A stretch of DNA of 64,000 nucleotides from Vibrio methylphosphonaticus (GTDB lineage Bacteria > Pseudomonadota > Gammaproteobacteria > Enterobacterales > Vibrionaceae), in NCBI RefSeq assembly GCF_023634655.1, contig NZ_JAMKMS010000007.1, positions 124,001 through 188,000 on the forward strand. Reading direction: 5' to 3'. Below, piece after piece: positions 1 to 9,210 of this stretch. The notes under the pieces are model-generated. The model made no database searches and was not told the origin of the DNA. It was given only the letters and a program-made list of their open reading frames with translations. A program made the position numbers and the translations under genes. Each line of letters starts with the position of its first letter. The stretch's first letter is position 1.

Positions 1-254
1 AACTAGAACACATACCAACCAGCACTGACATTCAGCAAGATGATTTGCTTGTGACGTCGGGGTTAGGTGGCATTTACCCTGAAGGTTATCCGGTGGCGCA
101 TGTTAAACAAGTGCAGCGCGATAATCGTAGAGAGTTTGCTAGCATCATCGCAGAACCGGTGGTTGATTTTGACCGTTTGCGTTACTTATTGCTGATTTGG
201 CCGAATCAAGATAGGCAGCAGCAAGAAGTGGAAGCGACGCTGAATGCGCAATAA
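1..254 (+). CDS. mreC: Rod shape-determining protein MreC, C-terminal fragment
   Basis: This is the 3' end of a gene that starts before the window; the open frame runs from position 3 to the TAA at 252-254. MreC is a periplasmic bitopic scaffold of the elongasome that links MreB to the peptidoglycan synthases. The visible part fits the end of the MreC beta domain (TSGLGGIYPEGYPVA, then a DFDRLRYLLL segment). mreD follows after 16 bp, which supports the identification. The call rests on this tail plus the order mreC-mreD-maf-rng. Confidence 0.9.
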   Translation, partial: LEHIPTSTDIQQDDLLVTSGLGGIYPEGYPVAHVKQVQRDNRREFASIIAEPVVDFDRLRYLLLIWPNQDRQQQEVEATLNAQ

Positions 255-270
255 GAGATAGAAATAGACT

Positions 271-759
271 ATGACTAATCGTGGATTCCGCAGTCAGCTA
301 GTAATTGGATTTTCATTGCTGGTGGCACTTACCCTACAAACGATACCTTGGCCGGGCGTGCTCGATTTTATTCGACCGTCATGGTTGCTGTTAGTCATGT
401 GTTATTGGGTGCTTGCATTACCGCATCGTATCAATGTGGGTACCGCATTGTTTGTTGGATTAGTGTGGGACCTACTTGTGGGGTCTACACTTGGTATTCG
501 TGGCATGATGATGTCCATCATTGTTTATATGGTGGCACTCAATTTTCTTGTTTTAAGAAATATGGCGTTGTGGCAGCAGGCAACCGTGATTGGCTTACTG
601 TCGATGGGGCTAGAGGTTGCAATATTTTTCGGCGAGTATTTGATCCAAGACGTGACTTTTAATCCGATGTCGCTGTGGAGTGGGCTGATTAACTGTATAC
701 TTTGGCCATGGCTGTTTATGTTACTGCGTCGCATTAGAAGGCATTGGCATGTCAGGTAA
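271..759 (+). CDS. mreD: Rod shape-determining protein MreD
   Basis: Small inner-membrane protein of 162 aa, the usual MreD length. It is almost entirely hydrophobic, with about five predicted transmembrane segments starting near residue 10 (VIGFSLLVALTL) and a basic C-terminus (RRIRRHWHVR). With MreC it forms the membrane part of the elongasome that directs lateral wall synthesis in rod-shaped cells. It lies 16 bp after mreC and its end touches the maf reading frame, so the three are probably co-transcribed. Vibrio, like E. coli, has maf and rng directly behind it. Confidence 0.95.
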   Translation: MTNRGFRSQLVIGFSLLVALTLQTIPWPGVLDFIRPSWLLLVMCYWVLALPHRINVGTALFVGLVWDLLVGSTLGIRGMMMSIIVYMVALNFLVLRNMALWQQATVIGLLSMGLEVAIFFGEYLIQDVTFNPMSLWSGLINCILWPWLFMLLRRIRRHWHVR

Positions 760-778
760 ATCAGAAGAACATAACGTG

Positions 779-1360
779 ATGAAATATAAGATAGTACTCG
801 CTTCAACCTCGCCGCGACGTAAAGAACTGCTTGACCAGTTAGGCTATGAATTTTCAACCATCAGTCCTGATATTGAAGAGTTGAAAGGCGAACAAGAGAG
901 CGCGGAAGCCTATGTTGAGCGTTTGTCGCTTGAAAAAGCACTGGCTGGCTTAAATGCCAGTGAAGGCGATGATAATAATGATGCTGTCGTGATTGGGTCG
1001 GATACCGTTGTTGTCCAAAACGGAAAGGTCCTAGAAAAGCCAGTCGACTTTGATGACGCGCAACGAATGTTGCAATTATTGGCGAATAATCAGCACCAAG
1101 TGATGACGGCGGTAAGTGTCGTATCTACAAACAAGCAAGCGTCTGTCGTTGTGAAGACGGACGTTTGGTTCAAACCACTAACTGACAATGAAATACAACA
1201 ATACTGGTTAAGTGGTGAACCACAAGATAAAGCTGGCAGTTATGGAATTCAAGGACTCGGAGGGCGCTTTGTCTCTCGTATCGAAGGAAGCTACTACGCG
1301 GTAGTCGGATTGCCACTCTATGAAACTGACCAGCTCTTGCAAGAATTTATAAATAATTAA
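779..1360 (+). CDS. maf: Maf family nucleoside triphosphate pyrophosphatase (YhdE type)
   Basis: Maf proteins hydrolyse nucleoside triphosphates, for the YhdE branch dTTP/UTP, to monophosphate and pyrophosphate, probably as house-cleaning enzymes. The N-terminal signature VLASTSPRRKELL and the GSDTVVV motif are present, as is the conserved DKAGSYGIQG region near the C-terminus. I chose ATG 779 (193 aa) because family members start about five residues before VLAS. An upstream in-frame ATG at 749 with an AGAAGG Shine-Dalgarno would add ten residues and overlap mreD; it cannot be excluded. rng starts 17 bp downstream. Confidence 0.9.
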   Translation: MKYKIVLASTSPRRKELLDQLGYEFSTISPDIEELKGEQESAEAYVERLSLEKALAGLNASEGDDNNDAVVIGSDTVVVQNGKVLEKPVDFDDAQRMLQLLANNQHQVMTAVSVVSTNKQASVVVKTDVWFKPLTDNEIQQYWLSGEPQDKAGSYGIQGLGGRFVSRIEGSYYAVVGLPLYETDQLLQEFINN

Positions 1361-1377
1361 AAAATTGAGGTGCGCTC

Positions 1378-2847
1378 ATGAGTGCAGAGCTGTTGATAAA
1401 TGTGACTCCAAGTGAAACAAGAGTCGCAATGATTGAAGGTGGAATTCTTCAGGAAGTCCACATTGAACGCGAAGCCAAGCGTGGTATTGTCGGGAATATC
1501 TATAAAGGGAAAGTCAGCCGAGTATTGCCGGGGATGCAAGCTGCTTTTGTGGACATAGGGTTAGAAAAAGCCGCATTTTTACACGCTTCAGATATTGTTC
1601 CTCACACGGAATGCGTGGCTGAAAATGAAAAAAAACAGTTTCAAGTTAGAGATATTTCTGAGCTAGTCCGTCAAGGACAAGACATCGTTGTCCAGGTGGT
1701 GAAAGACCCACTAGGTACCAAGGGTGCTCGCTTAACAACGGATATCACTTTACCTTCTCGTTATCTCGTCTTTATGCCCGGCGCAAGCCATGTCGGTGTT
1801 TCTCAACGCATTGAAAGTGAAAAAGAAAGAAACCGACTCAAGCGAGTGGTAGCAGAGTATTGCGATGAGAATGGCGGCTTTATTATTCGTACTGCAGCAG
1901 AAGGTGCGAATGAAAAAGAACTGGCCCAAGACGCTCAATTTCTTAAGCGCTTATGGTTAAAAATCAATGAGCGACGCACCAAGTATAAAACACGCTCAAC
2001 CTTATATGGTGAGCTTGGTTTAGCCCACCGAATCTTACGTGATTTTGTTGGCACTGAATTGACCCGCATTCAAGTCGACTCTCGCCTTATCTATGAAAGC
2101 CTGAAAGAGTTTACGCGTGAGTTTGTACCAGAGATGGAGTGTCTATTAGAGCTCTATGAAGGAGACAAGCCGATTTTTGACATGTACGACACGGAAAATG
2201 AAATTCAACGCTCCTTAGAGCGTAAGGTGAATCTCAAATCCGGTGGTTACTTGATCATTGATCAAACGGAAGCAATGACAACGGTTGATATCAATACCGG
2301 TGCCTTTGTTGGACGTCGAAATCTAGAAGAAACCATATTTAATACCAATGTAGAAGCAACCCAAGCGATCGCTCGGCAGTTAAGACTGCGCAATCTAGGC
2401 GGTATTATCATTATCGATTTTATCGACATGACGATTGAAGAGCATCGCCAGCGAGTGCTCACTTCACTTGATGCTGCCTTAGCTAAGGATCGAGTGAAAA
2501 CAAACATCAATGGCTTTACTCAGCTTGGTTTAGTTGAGATGACACGTAAAAGAACTCGTGAAAGTATTGAACATGTACTCTGTAGTGGTTGTCCAACGTG
2601 TGAAAGCCGTGGTTCGGTGAAGACGGTAGAAACGGTTTGCTATGAAATCCTTCGTGAGATTACTCGTGTTAACCGAGCTTATGATGCTGACAAGTTTGTC
2701 GCTTACGCATCTCCAGCGGTTGCCGAAGCGCTAGAGGGGGATGAGTCCCATGCGTTGGCTGAACTTGAAGTCTTCATTGGTAAACAGGTTCGTATTCAAG
2801 CGGAACCTTTGTATATTCAAGAACAATTTGATGTTGTTATGATGTGA
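1378..2847 (+). CDS. rng: Ribonuclease G
   Basis: Endoribonuclease of the RNase E/G family that matures the 5' end of 16S rRNA and takes part in mRNA decay. At 489 aa it has the RNase G length and lacks the long C-terminal scaffold of RNase E. Visible parts are an N-terminal S1-like region (GNIYKGKVSRVLPGMQAAFV, about residues 37-56), the DNase I-like catalytic part with TTVDINTGAFVG (about 300-315) including the metal-binding aspartate, and the zinc-link type cysteines in CSGCPTC (about 401-407). The ATG follows a GAGG at 1367-1370. yhdP begins 10 bp downstream. Confidence 0.97.
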   Translation: MSAELLINVTPSETRVAMIEGGILQEVHIEREAKRGIVGNIYKGKVSRVLPGMQAAFVDIGLEKAAFLHASDIVPHTECVAENEKKQFQVRDISELVRQGQDIVVQVVKDPLGTKGARLTTDITLPSRYLVFMPGASHVGVSQRIESEKERNRLKRVVAEYCDENGGFIIRTAAEGANEKELAQDAQFLKRLWLKINERRTKYKTRSTLYGELGLAHRILRDFVGTELTRIQVDSRLIYESLKEFTREFVPEMECLLELYEGDKPIFDMYDTENEIQRSLERKVNLKSGGYLIIDQTEAMTTVDINTGAFVGRRNLEETIFNTNVEATQAIARQLRLRNLGGIIIIDFIDMTIEEHRQRVLTSLDAALAKDRVKTNINGFTQLGLVEMTRKRTRESIEHVLCSGCPTCESRGSVKTVETVCYEILREITRVNRAYDADKFVAYASPAVAEALEGDESHALAELEVFIGKQVRIQAEPLYIQEQFDVVMM

Positions 2848-2857
2848 TGAGTAGTGT

Positions 2858-5800
2858 GTGAGTCCTCGCGTTAATCAATTAGTACGTTTTTTCCTTTGGA
2901 TATTGTTGACCGTGTTAGTGTTGCTTGCTACCACGGTCACAGTGTTGCGCGTTACTTTACCGCAGCTTAATCGTGTTCAGCCCGAGATTGTTTCCTGGAT
3001 AAACCAAGGAACGGGATTTGATGTGTCAATCAGCGATGTTCGCGGTTTTTGGCGCAATACCCATCCTTCGATCTCCTTGCAGGGCGTCGTGGTTGGTCTA
3101 CCTAAAAACGAAGAAAGTAAGTTCGAAGTTGCCAACTTGGAACTTGAGTTTGACCTAGTTCAAACGGTGATACAGCGTCAGCCTGTTATTGCGGATATGT
3201 CGATTAACGGTATGATTTTAGATATTCGTACTGTTGATCTACTTAAAGCGACGAGCAATAAAAGCGAGCTGAAGCCACCGGCTAGCAATGAGCCAGCTAA
3301 AAATGCCGAAGATATTATTAATCGACTTGATAATATTTTACTGCGACAACTTGACCGCTTCTCGGTCGCTGAATCAACGATTTTTTATCAAGCCATCTCA
3401 GGAGAGCCTCGCGAGCTGGATATTACCAACCTGCAGTGGCGAAATGAAAACGATCGCCACCTTGCACAAGGGACGGTATCCATTGCTGATGCCAATCTAG
3501 ACTCATTAGAAGTACGTGCGGACTTTATTGATAACGGCAGTTTAAGTGATGTCACGGGTTCATTTTACGTCACATTAGATAATATGTCGGTGTCGCCATG
3601 GCTGACCGAGGAAGTCGCTAAGAAAACAGGGATAACGGGCGGGGATACTAGCCTAAGAGCGTGGTTAACTCTTGATAAAAGCACCGCAAAAGAAGCATAT
3701 ATTGAAGTATTGCCTTCCGAGTTAATGTGGGAGAAGAATGGCGTTGAAAACCAGTTGCTGCTTGAATCGGCTCTGCTTCACCTGCTTCCTTCTGAAACGG
3801 GTTGGCAAATCAATGCTCATGAAATTACCGCAAGAACTAATGACACTCCTTGGCCCGAATTGGATGTTGCATTTGATTGGAACCGTCAAAATCAATGGCA
3901 GGTGAATCTGTCTCAGTTAGACATTGACGCTCTAAAGCCGCTTGCTTCATTATCACCGGATACAACGGTCACCGAATGGCTAGATAAGCTAAACCCCGGC
4001 GGACGAATCGACGATATTCGTATCTCGCAGCAAAATGGCCCAGAATCACTTCAATACTCGGCAAGCTTTGAGCAAATGTCATTATCGCAATGGGCATTAC
4101 TACCAGGCTTTTCTCATGTCTCTGGCAGTGTGGCGGGCAACTTGACTAAAGCCAAAGCGACGGTAATGGTCATTGATGATAAATTCCCTTATGGCGACGT
4201 GTTTCAAGCCCCATTGAATATCAAGCAGGGCTTAGTGGATATTCATTGGGAAAATCATGGCGAAAAGGGCTGGTCACTATGGTCAGATAAAGTCACTGCT
4301 GCTACTGCTGATATTCAAGTTTTAGGCGCATTTCGACTCGATTTTCCTAAAGATAGCAGCCCGTTTCTATCATTTTATGCCGAGGCAGATCTCTATAATG
4401 CAGGAGAGACCTGGCGCTATCTACCTACGTTGGCGCTTGGCCAGAGTTTAACGGATTATTTGTCTGCTGCTATTCAGGCGGGGCGTGTTAATACCGCGAA
4501 GCTGCTCTGGTACGGTCAATTGTCTGATTTTCCGTATAACGATAATAATGGCATGTTTCAGGCGTGGGTTGGTTTGCGTGATGCTAAGTTCAGTTTCGAT
4601 ACTAATTGGCCACCACTGACTGATCTTCAATTGGATTTGTTATTTCAAAATGAAGCCATGCACATTGACTCGAAAGCGGCGACGCTCATGGGGGTCAAAG
4701 GTAAGCGGATTACAGGTCGTATCCCCGAACTTCGCGGTGACGGACATTTAGAGATTGAAGCGAAAGCGGCGGGTAGCGGCAGCGCGGTTCGTGACTATAT
4801 GATGGCGACACCATTAGTTGGGTCCGTTGGTGCGGCATTGACCGCCGTTCAAGTCAGTGGGCAAGTTGATGCTGATTTTCAGTTGTATATTCCGTTTTCA
4901 GGTGACACCACTCCCTCTAGAGCGTGGGGTTTTGCCAAACTTAAAGATAACCATGTTGAGATAGATGCCCCGCCAATGACACTAGAAAAAGTGTCGGGAA
5001 AAATCGCTTTCGATAACGATGTAGTGAATGCCAAAGGGCTATCCGCGACGCTACTCGATCAACCCATAACTCTTGATTTTGATGGTCAAAATTCAGGTAA
5101 AGGGTATGGCGTTAATATTGATGCTATTGGTGATTGGACGATGGCGCCGTTAGAGCCTTATGTAGGTGAGCGCTTTGTCAGTGGTCTAAAAGGGCATACG
5201 CCTTGGAGCTTGGATGTAGACCTACAGCTTAATGATGTTGGCTTTACCTATCAGTTAGATTTAAATGCCAATTTGGTTACGCTCGCCAGTGACTACCCGT
5301 ACCCACTACAGAAAGCATTTGGTGAGGCAGGGAAAGCAAGATTACAGGCTTCTGGTAACCAACAGGCTATCTCGGCGCGATTACAGCTCCCTTCTGTGAA
5401 GTATCAAACTGAAATTGATATAACAAAAGAAACGCCAATATTGAAAGCGACCAACTTGGTGCTGGGTAAAGGTGGTTTCAAAATTAGTCCGATTGTTGGT
5501 CATGACTTTCAAGTTCGCTCAGACCGATTCAGTTTTGATGAGTGGAGTGCGCTTGCGAAGCAACCCCCAAGCGCCAAAAAGGCGATATTGGATGACTTGA
5601 ATACGCCAACCATTCCGCTACCTACGCGTGTTTATATTGAAGCGAAAGAGCTTACGCTTGCTGGTATTGAATGGCATGACGTCGACTTTAATGCCCGTCA
5701 TAAGCAAGGCGGATGGCAGTTTGAATTGGATAGTCAAGAAGCCAAAGGTCAGGCGAATTACAGTGACGATAATGAGCTTTATGTGGCGTTAAAGCGATTA

Positions 5801-6760
5801 CACATTTACTTACCGTCGCTCAATGAAACGTCAGATAAAAATGAATCGCTCATATTGCAAGAGGACTTAACCGCGCCATTAGTGAGTGAATTTGATCGCA
5901 GTTTCTTTAATTCGCTGCCTGACAGTAAGCTTAAAATAGACGATTTTTGGTTCCAGGGTTATAAAGTGGGCAAGGTCGATATGGACGTATCTCGCCAGGG
6001 GAACAAGTTAGTTTGGAATAAGCTCAACCTAAGTAGTGGCACGAATACCGTCAATATAGACGGTGACTGGATGGTGGCTGGACAGCAAAGCAGAAGTCAC
6101 GTCAACCTGAGTGTTGAGGGTGAGAATAATAGCGATCTGATGGAACGCTTTGGTATTACCTCTGGGATTCAACGAGCGCCTTTTGAATTAAGCTCTACCT
6201 TGTCATGGGACGGCGCTCCTTGGTCGATGCGAGTGGATACCGTGAATGGCGAGATTAAAACGAAGTTGGGCAAAGGGGTGATTTCGGATGTCAGTGGCGC
6301 GGCACGTTTATTAGGGTTATTTAGTTTGGACTCTATTATTCGTAAGATGCAGCTAGACTTTACTGATGTGTTTGATAAAGGCATGGCGTTTAACTCCATT
6401 ACCGGTAGTGGCAAGATACGCGATGGTATCTTTGTTACTAACGACATTGAAATGGATGCCGTTGCCGGGGAGATGAAAATAAAGGGCTTAGCCGATTTAT
6501 CGGCTCAAACGGTGGATGCTGAAGTTAACTTTACCCCTGATATGACGTCAGGTATCCCGATTATTACCGCGTTTGCCGTAACGCCACAAACGGCCTTAGT
6601 CGTATTGGCGGTAACCACGGTCATTTCCCCTGTGGTTGAAGTGGTCACTCGGGTTAATTACTCAGTGAAAGGCAAACTCGACTCGCCCGTCGTGAGTGAA
6701 ATATCGAGAAGTAAGGGGGAATACACACTCCCTGATAATTTAAAAAAGGAGCAAAAGTAA
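2858..6760 (+). CDS. yhdP: YhdP family AsmA-like envelope protein
   Basis: A 1300-aa protein of the AsmA-like group, anchored in the inner membrane by one N-terminal helix (about residues 9-32) with a very long periplasmic beta-rich part. E. coli YhdP is one of three redundant AsmA-like proteins that bridge the periplasm and support phospholipid delivery to the outer membrane. The C-terminal region ends in a hydrophobic stretch (about 1240-1275) typical of the family. The start codon is GTG at 2858, placed where the hydrophobic anchor is kept. Position between rng and tldD matches E. coli. Function here is by homology. Confidence 0.93.
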   Translation: MSPRVNQLVRFFLWILLTVLVLLATTVTVLRVTLPQLNRVQPEIVSWINQGTGFDVSISDVRGFWRNTHPSISLQGVVVGLPKNEESKFEVANLELEFDLVQTVIQRQPVIADMSINGMILDIRTVDLLKATSNKSELKPPASNEPAKNAEDIINRLDNILLRQLDRFSVAESTIFYQAISGEPRELDITNLQWRNENDRHLAQGTVSIADANLDSLEVRADFIDNGSLSDVTGSFYVTLDNMSVSPWLTEEVAKKTGITGGDTSLRAWLTLDKSTAKEAYIEVLPSELMWEKNGVENQLLLESALLHLLPSETGWQINAHEITARTNDTPWPELDVAFDWNRQNQWQVNLSQLDIDALKPLASLSPDTTVTEWLDKLNPGGRIDDIRISQQNGPESLQYSASFEQMSLSQWALLPGFSHVSGSVAGNLTKAKATVMVIDDKFPYGDVFQAPLNIKQGLVDIHWENHGEKGWSLWSDKVTAATADIQVLGAFRLDFPKDSSPFLSFYAEADLYNAGETWRYLPTLALGQSLTDYLSAAIQAGRVNTAKLLWYGQLSDFPYNDNNGMFQAWVGLRDAKFSFDTNWPPLTDLQLDLLFQNEAMHIDSKAATLMGVKGKRITGRIPELRGDGHLEIEAKAAGSGSAVRDYMMATPLVGSVGAALTAVQVSGQVDADFQLYIPFSGDTTPSRAWGFAKLKDNHVEIDAPPMTLEKVSGKIAFDNDVVNAKGLSATLLDQPITLDFDGQNSGKGYGVNIDAIGDWTMAPLEPYVGERFVSGLKGHTPWSLDVDLQLNDVGFTYQLDLNANLVTLASDYPYPLQKAFGEAGKARLQASGNQQAISARLQLPSVKYQTEIDITKETPILKATNLVLGKGGFKISPIVGHDFQVRSDRFSFDEWSALAKQPPSAKKAILDDLNTPTIPLPTRVYIEAKELTLAGIEWHDVDFNARHKQGGWQFELDSQEAKGQANYSDDNELYVALKRLHIYLPSLNETSDKNESLILQEDLTAPLVSEFDRSFFNSLPDSKLKIDDFWFQGYKVGKVDMDVSRQGNKLVWNKLNLSSGTNTVNIDGDWMVAGQQSRSHVNLSVEGENNSDLMERFGITSGIQRAPFELSSTLSWDGAPWSMRVDTVNGEIKTKLGKGVISDVSGAARLLGLFSLDSIIRKMQLDFTDVFDKGMAFNSITGSGKIRDGIFVTNDIEMDAVAGEMKIKGLADLSAQTVDAEVNFTPDMTSGIPIITAFAVTPQTALVVLAVTTVISPVVEVVTRVNYSVKGKLDSPVVSEISRSKGEYTLPDNLKKEQK

Positions 6761-6763
6761 TCC

Positions 6764-7597
6764 ATGAGCAAGGAACGCTTCGGTATTATCCAAATGACTT
6801 CTGGCCCAGATCCTAAACAGAACTTAGCCTTTATCGACAAGCAGGTTCAGTTTCTTGCGCATCAAGGTGCGACTTGGATTCTCACGCCGGAAAACGCATT
6901 GGTCTTCGGTAAAAAAGAAGAGTATCACCACCATGCAGAACCGCTGGGAGAAGGGGAGTTACAACAGCGACTAGCGGTAATCGCGAAAGCAAATAACGTG
7001 AATCTAATTGTGGGAAGCTTCCCCATTCGACGTTCAGCGTCAGAGGTGACGACCACGACACTCGTGTTTGACGGTAACGGGCAGCGATTAAATCACTATG
7101 ATAAGCTGCACATGTTTGATGTCGATGTTGATGATGGATTCCAGCGATATAGAGAGTCCGAGACATTCAAACCCGGTAACAGCATGGCCATGGTGCCAGT
7201 GAATTTTGGTGCGATCGGTCTGACCATTTGCTATGACTTACGCTTTCCTCATCTCTATAGCGCATTGCGAGCTCAAGGTGCCACTGTTATTGTCGTCCCC
7301 GCCGCCTTTACTGCGGTGACGGGTCAGGCTCACTGGGAAGTCTTGCTGCGAGCGCGAGCAATAGAAAACCAGTGTTGGATTGTAGCGGCGAATCAGTGTG
7401 GTACACACCCTTGTGGCCGCGAAACATGGGGTCACTCGATGGTGATTTCTCCATGGGGAGAAGTGCAAGGTCAACTTGAAGGTCAGGTTGGCACCATCAT
7501 TGCCGATTTAAATTTTGATGTTGTTCATGAAGTCAGGCAAACCATGCCTGTGGCGAAACATATTCGCTTTGAACAACACCTACACTCATTACCATAA
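6764..7597 (+). CDS. Carbon-nitrogen hydrolase (nitrilase superfamily, Nit-like)
   Basis: A 277-aa nitrilase-superfamily amidase, probably cytosolic. The Glu-Lys-Cys catalytic triad can be placed in the motifs TPENALVFG (Glu near residue 44), HYDKLHMFD (Lys near 113) and [10 protein letters not shown] (Cys near 154). The overall pattern resembles Nit1/YafV-like enzymes that hydrolyse deaminated glutathione and related omega-amides, but the substrate cannot be read from sequence. It starts 3 bp after yhdP and ends 7 bp before tldD, so it belongs to the same transcript. Enterobacteria lack a gene here. Confidence 0.88.
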   Translation: MSKERFGIIQMTSGPDPKQNLAFIDKQVQFLAHQGATWILTPENALVFGKKEEYHHHAEPLGEGELQQRLAVIAKANNVNLIVGSFPIRRSASEVTTTTLVFDGNGQRLNHYDKLHMFDVDVDDGFQRYRESETFKPGNSMAMVPVNFGAIGLTICYDLRFPHLYSALRAQGATVIVVPAAFTAVTGQAHWEVLLRARAIENQCWIVAANQCGTHPCGRETWGHSMVISPWGEVQGQLEGQVGTIIADLNFDVVHEVRQTMPVAKHIRFEQHLHSLP

Positions 7598-7604
7598 TAA
7601 GAGT

Positions 7605-9050
7605 ATGAATATGGAACGCATAGAAGATGCGCTACTTGGGCCAACCGGTCTTACAGAGCAAGATATCGAAGCTACACTAGCCAGCATTGCGACTCGCCAG
7701 ATCGACTATGCGGATATTTACTTTCAGTCTAGCTGGCATGAATCTCTTGTCCTCGAAGACAGCATTATTAAAGATGGTTCGTTTAATATCGACCGCGGTG
7801 TTGGTGTTCGTGCAGTTACTGGTGAAAAAACCGGCTTCGCTTATTCTGACCAATTGACCCTCGATGGCTTAAAGCAAAGTGCGATGGCGGCACGTGGTAT
7901 TGCTCAGCAAGGAAAGAGCGCTTCAGTTAAGGCGTTGACTCGTCGCGATAATCAAGTGTATTACGCTGCTGTTAACCCGCTAGAAAGCTGGGAAAAACAG
8001 CAAAAAACTGAGCTGTTAAAAGAGCTAGATGCTTACATCCGTACCAAAGAGCCTCTTGTTAGTGAAGTATCGGTGAGTTTAAGTGGTGTCTATGAGCAGA
8101 TGTTGGTTGCGGCAACGGATGGGACATTAGCAGGGGACGTTAGACCTTTGGTTCGCTTATCTATCAGCGTGTTGGCTCAGAAAGGCGATCGTCGAGAGCG
8201 TGGGAGTGCTGGTGGCGGTGGTCGTTATGGTTACGACTTTTTTATCTCTGACGAGAATGGCAGACAGGTGGCTTATCACTATGCCGATGAAGCGATCCGT
8301 CAGGCGCTGGTTAACCTAGAAGCGATTGATGCTCCAGCCGGTACAATGCCAGTCGTCTTGGGTTCAGGTTGGCCTGGTGTCTTATTACATGAAGCGGTGG
8401 GTCATGGTTTAGAAGGCGACTTTAACCGTAAAGAGTCGTCGGTGTTCTCAGGTAAACTGGGTCAGCAAGTGACCTCTAAGCTTTGCACCATTGTTGATGA
8501 TGGCACGCTTAAAGATCTGCGTGGGTCACTCAATGTGGATGATGAAGGGGTACATGGCCAATATAACACCTTGATAGAAAATGGTGTGTTAAAGGGTTAC
8601 ATGCAAGATAAGTTGAATGCACGCTTAATGGGTGTGAACCCTACAGGTAATGCACGCCGAGAATCTTACGCTCATTTACCTATGCCGCGCATGACGAATA
8701 CTTACATGTTGCCTGGGCAACATACACCGGAAGAAATTATCTCGACGGTGAAGAAAGGCTTATATGCGCCTAACTTTGGTGGTGGTCAGGTTGATATTAC
8801 ATCGGGTAAGTTTGTTTTCTCAGCCTCTGAGGCATACTTGATTGAAGATGGGAAAATTACCACTCCAGTGAAAGGGGCAACGTTGATTGGTTCTGGCATT
8901 GAGGCAATGCAACAGGTGTCAATGGTGGGTAATGATCTTAGCCTAGACAGAGGCGTTGGCGTGTGTGGTAAAGCGGGTCAAAGCGTCCCAGTCGGTGTGG
9001 GTCAGCCAAGTCTGAAAATCGATGCACTTACCGTCGGTGGTACAGACTAA
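7605..9050 (+). CDS. tldD: Metalloprotease TldD
   Basis: TldD pairs with TldE/PmbA to form a heterodimeric zinc metalloprotease that degrades unfolded peptides; in E. coli it matures microcin B17 and degrades CcdA. The metal-binding signature [11 protein letters not shown] (HExxxH type) is present in the C-terminal half, at about residues 263-273. From ATG 7605 the protein is 481 aa, the same as E. coli TldD. An in-frame start at 7515 would overlap the nitrilase gene and add a poorly conserved stretch, so it was rejected. A strong terminator follows, so this is probably the last gene of the mre-tldD run. Confidence 0.96.
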   Translation: MNMERIEDALLGPTGLTEQDIEATLASIATRQIDYADIYFQSSWHESLVLEDSIIKDGSFNIDRGVGVRAVTGEKTGFAYSDQLTLDGLKQSAMAARGIAQQGKSASVKALTRRDNQVYYAAVNPLESWEKQQKTELLKELDAYIRTKEPLVSEVSVSLSGVYEQMLVAATDGTLAGDVRPLVRLSISVLAQKGDRRERGSAGGGGRYGYDFFISDENGRQVAYHYADEAIRQALVNLEAIDAPAGTMPVVLGSGWPGVLLHEAVGHGLEGDFNRKESSVFSGKLGQQVTSKLCTIVDDGTLKDLRGSLNVDDEGVHGQYNTLIENGVLKGYMQDKLNARLMGVNPTGNARRESYAHLPMPRMTNTYMLPGQHTPEEIISTVKKGLYAPNFGGGQVDITSGKFVFSASEAYLIEDGKITTPVKGATLIGSGIEAMQQVSMVGNDLSLDRGVGVCGKAGQSVPVGVGQPSLKIDALTVGGTD

Positions 9051-9090
9051 ATTTCTGCCATCGCCTTTGGGCGCTTAGTAGAGAATGTTT

Positions 9091-9120
9091 AAAATCGCGG
9101 CAACATGCCGCGATTTTTAT
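9091..9120 (+). terminator. Rho-independent terminator after tldD
   Basis: Perfect 12-bp stem (9091-9102 with 9106-9117) around the loop ACA, ending in a T run. It lies 40 bp after the tldD stop and marks the end of the mreBCD-tldD transcription unit. Because the arms begin and end in A/T runs it could also work on the reverse strand. Confidence 0.85.
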
Positions 9121-9152
9121 TGAAGTCGTTTTAATACTAGGCATTATCCTGC

Positions 9153-9208
9153 AGGACCCAGGACCCAGGACCCAGGACCCAGGACCCAGGACCCAGGACC
9201 CAGGACCT
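9153..9208. repeat. Tandem repeat, 7-bp unit AGGACCC, eight copies
   Basis: Seven perfect copies of AGGACCC and a final AGGACCT fill 9153-9208. The array ends two bases before the stop codon (9211-9213) of the reverse-strand PhoH gene, so it lies in that gene's 3' UTR. It is GC-richer than its surroundings and has no spacers. See findings for its relation to the other short arrays in the window. Confidence 0.95.
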
Positions 9209-9210
9209 AT

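Noticed and set aside
7515..7604. Longer TldD start
   Set aside because: It would overlap the nitrilase gene by 83 bp and add residues that TldD proteins lack.
9153..9208. CRISPR-like array
   Set aside because: The 7-bp units are directly adjacent with no spacers and no cas genes are near; it is a simple tandem repeat.
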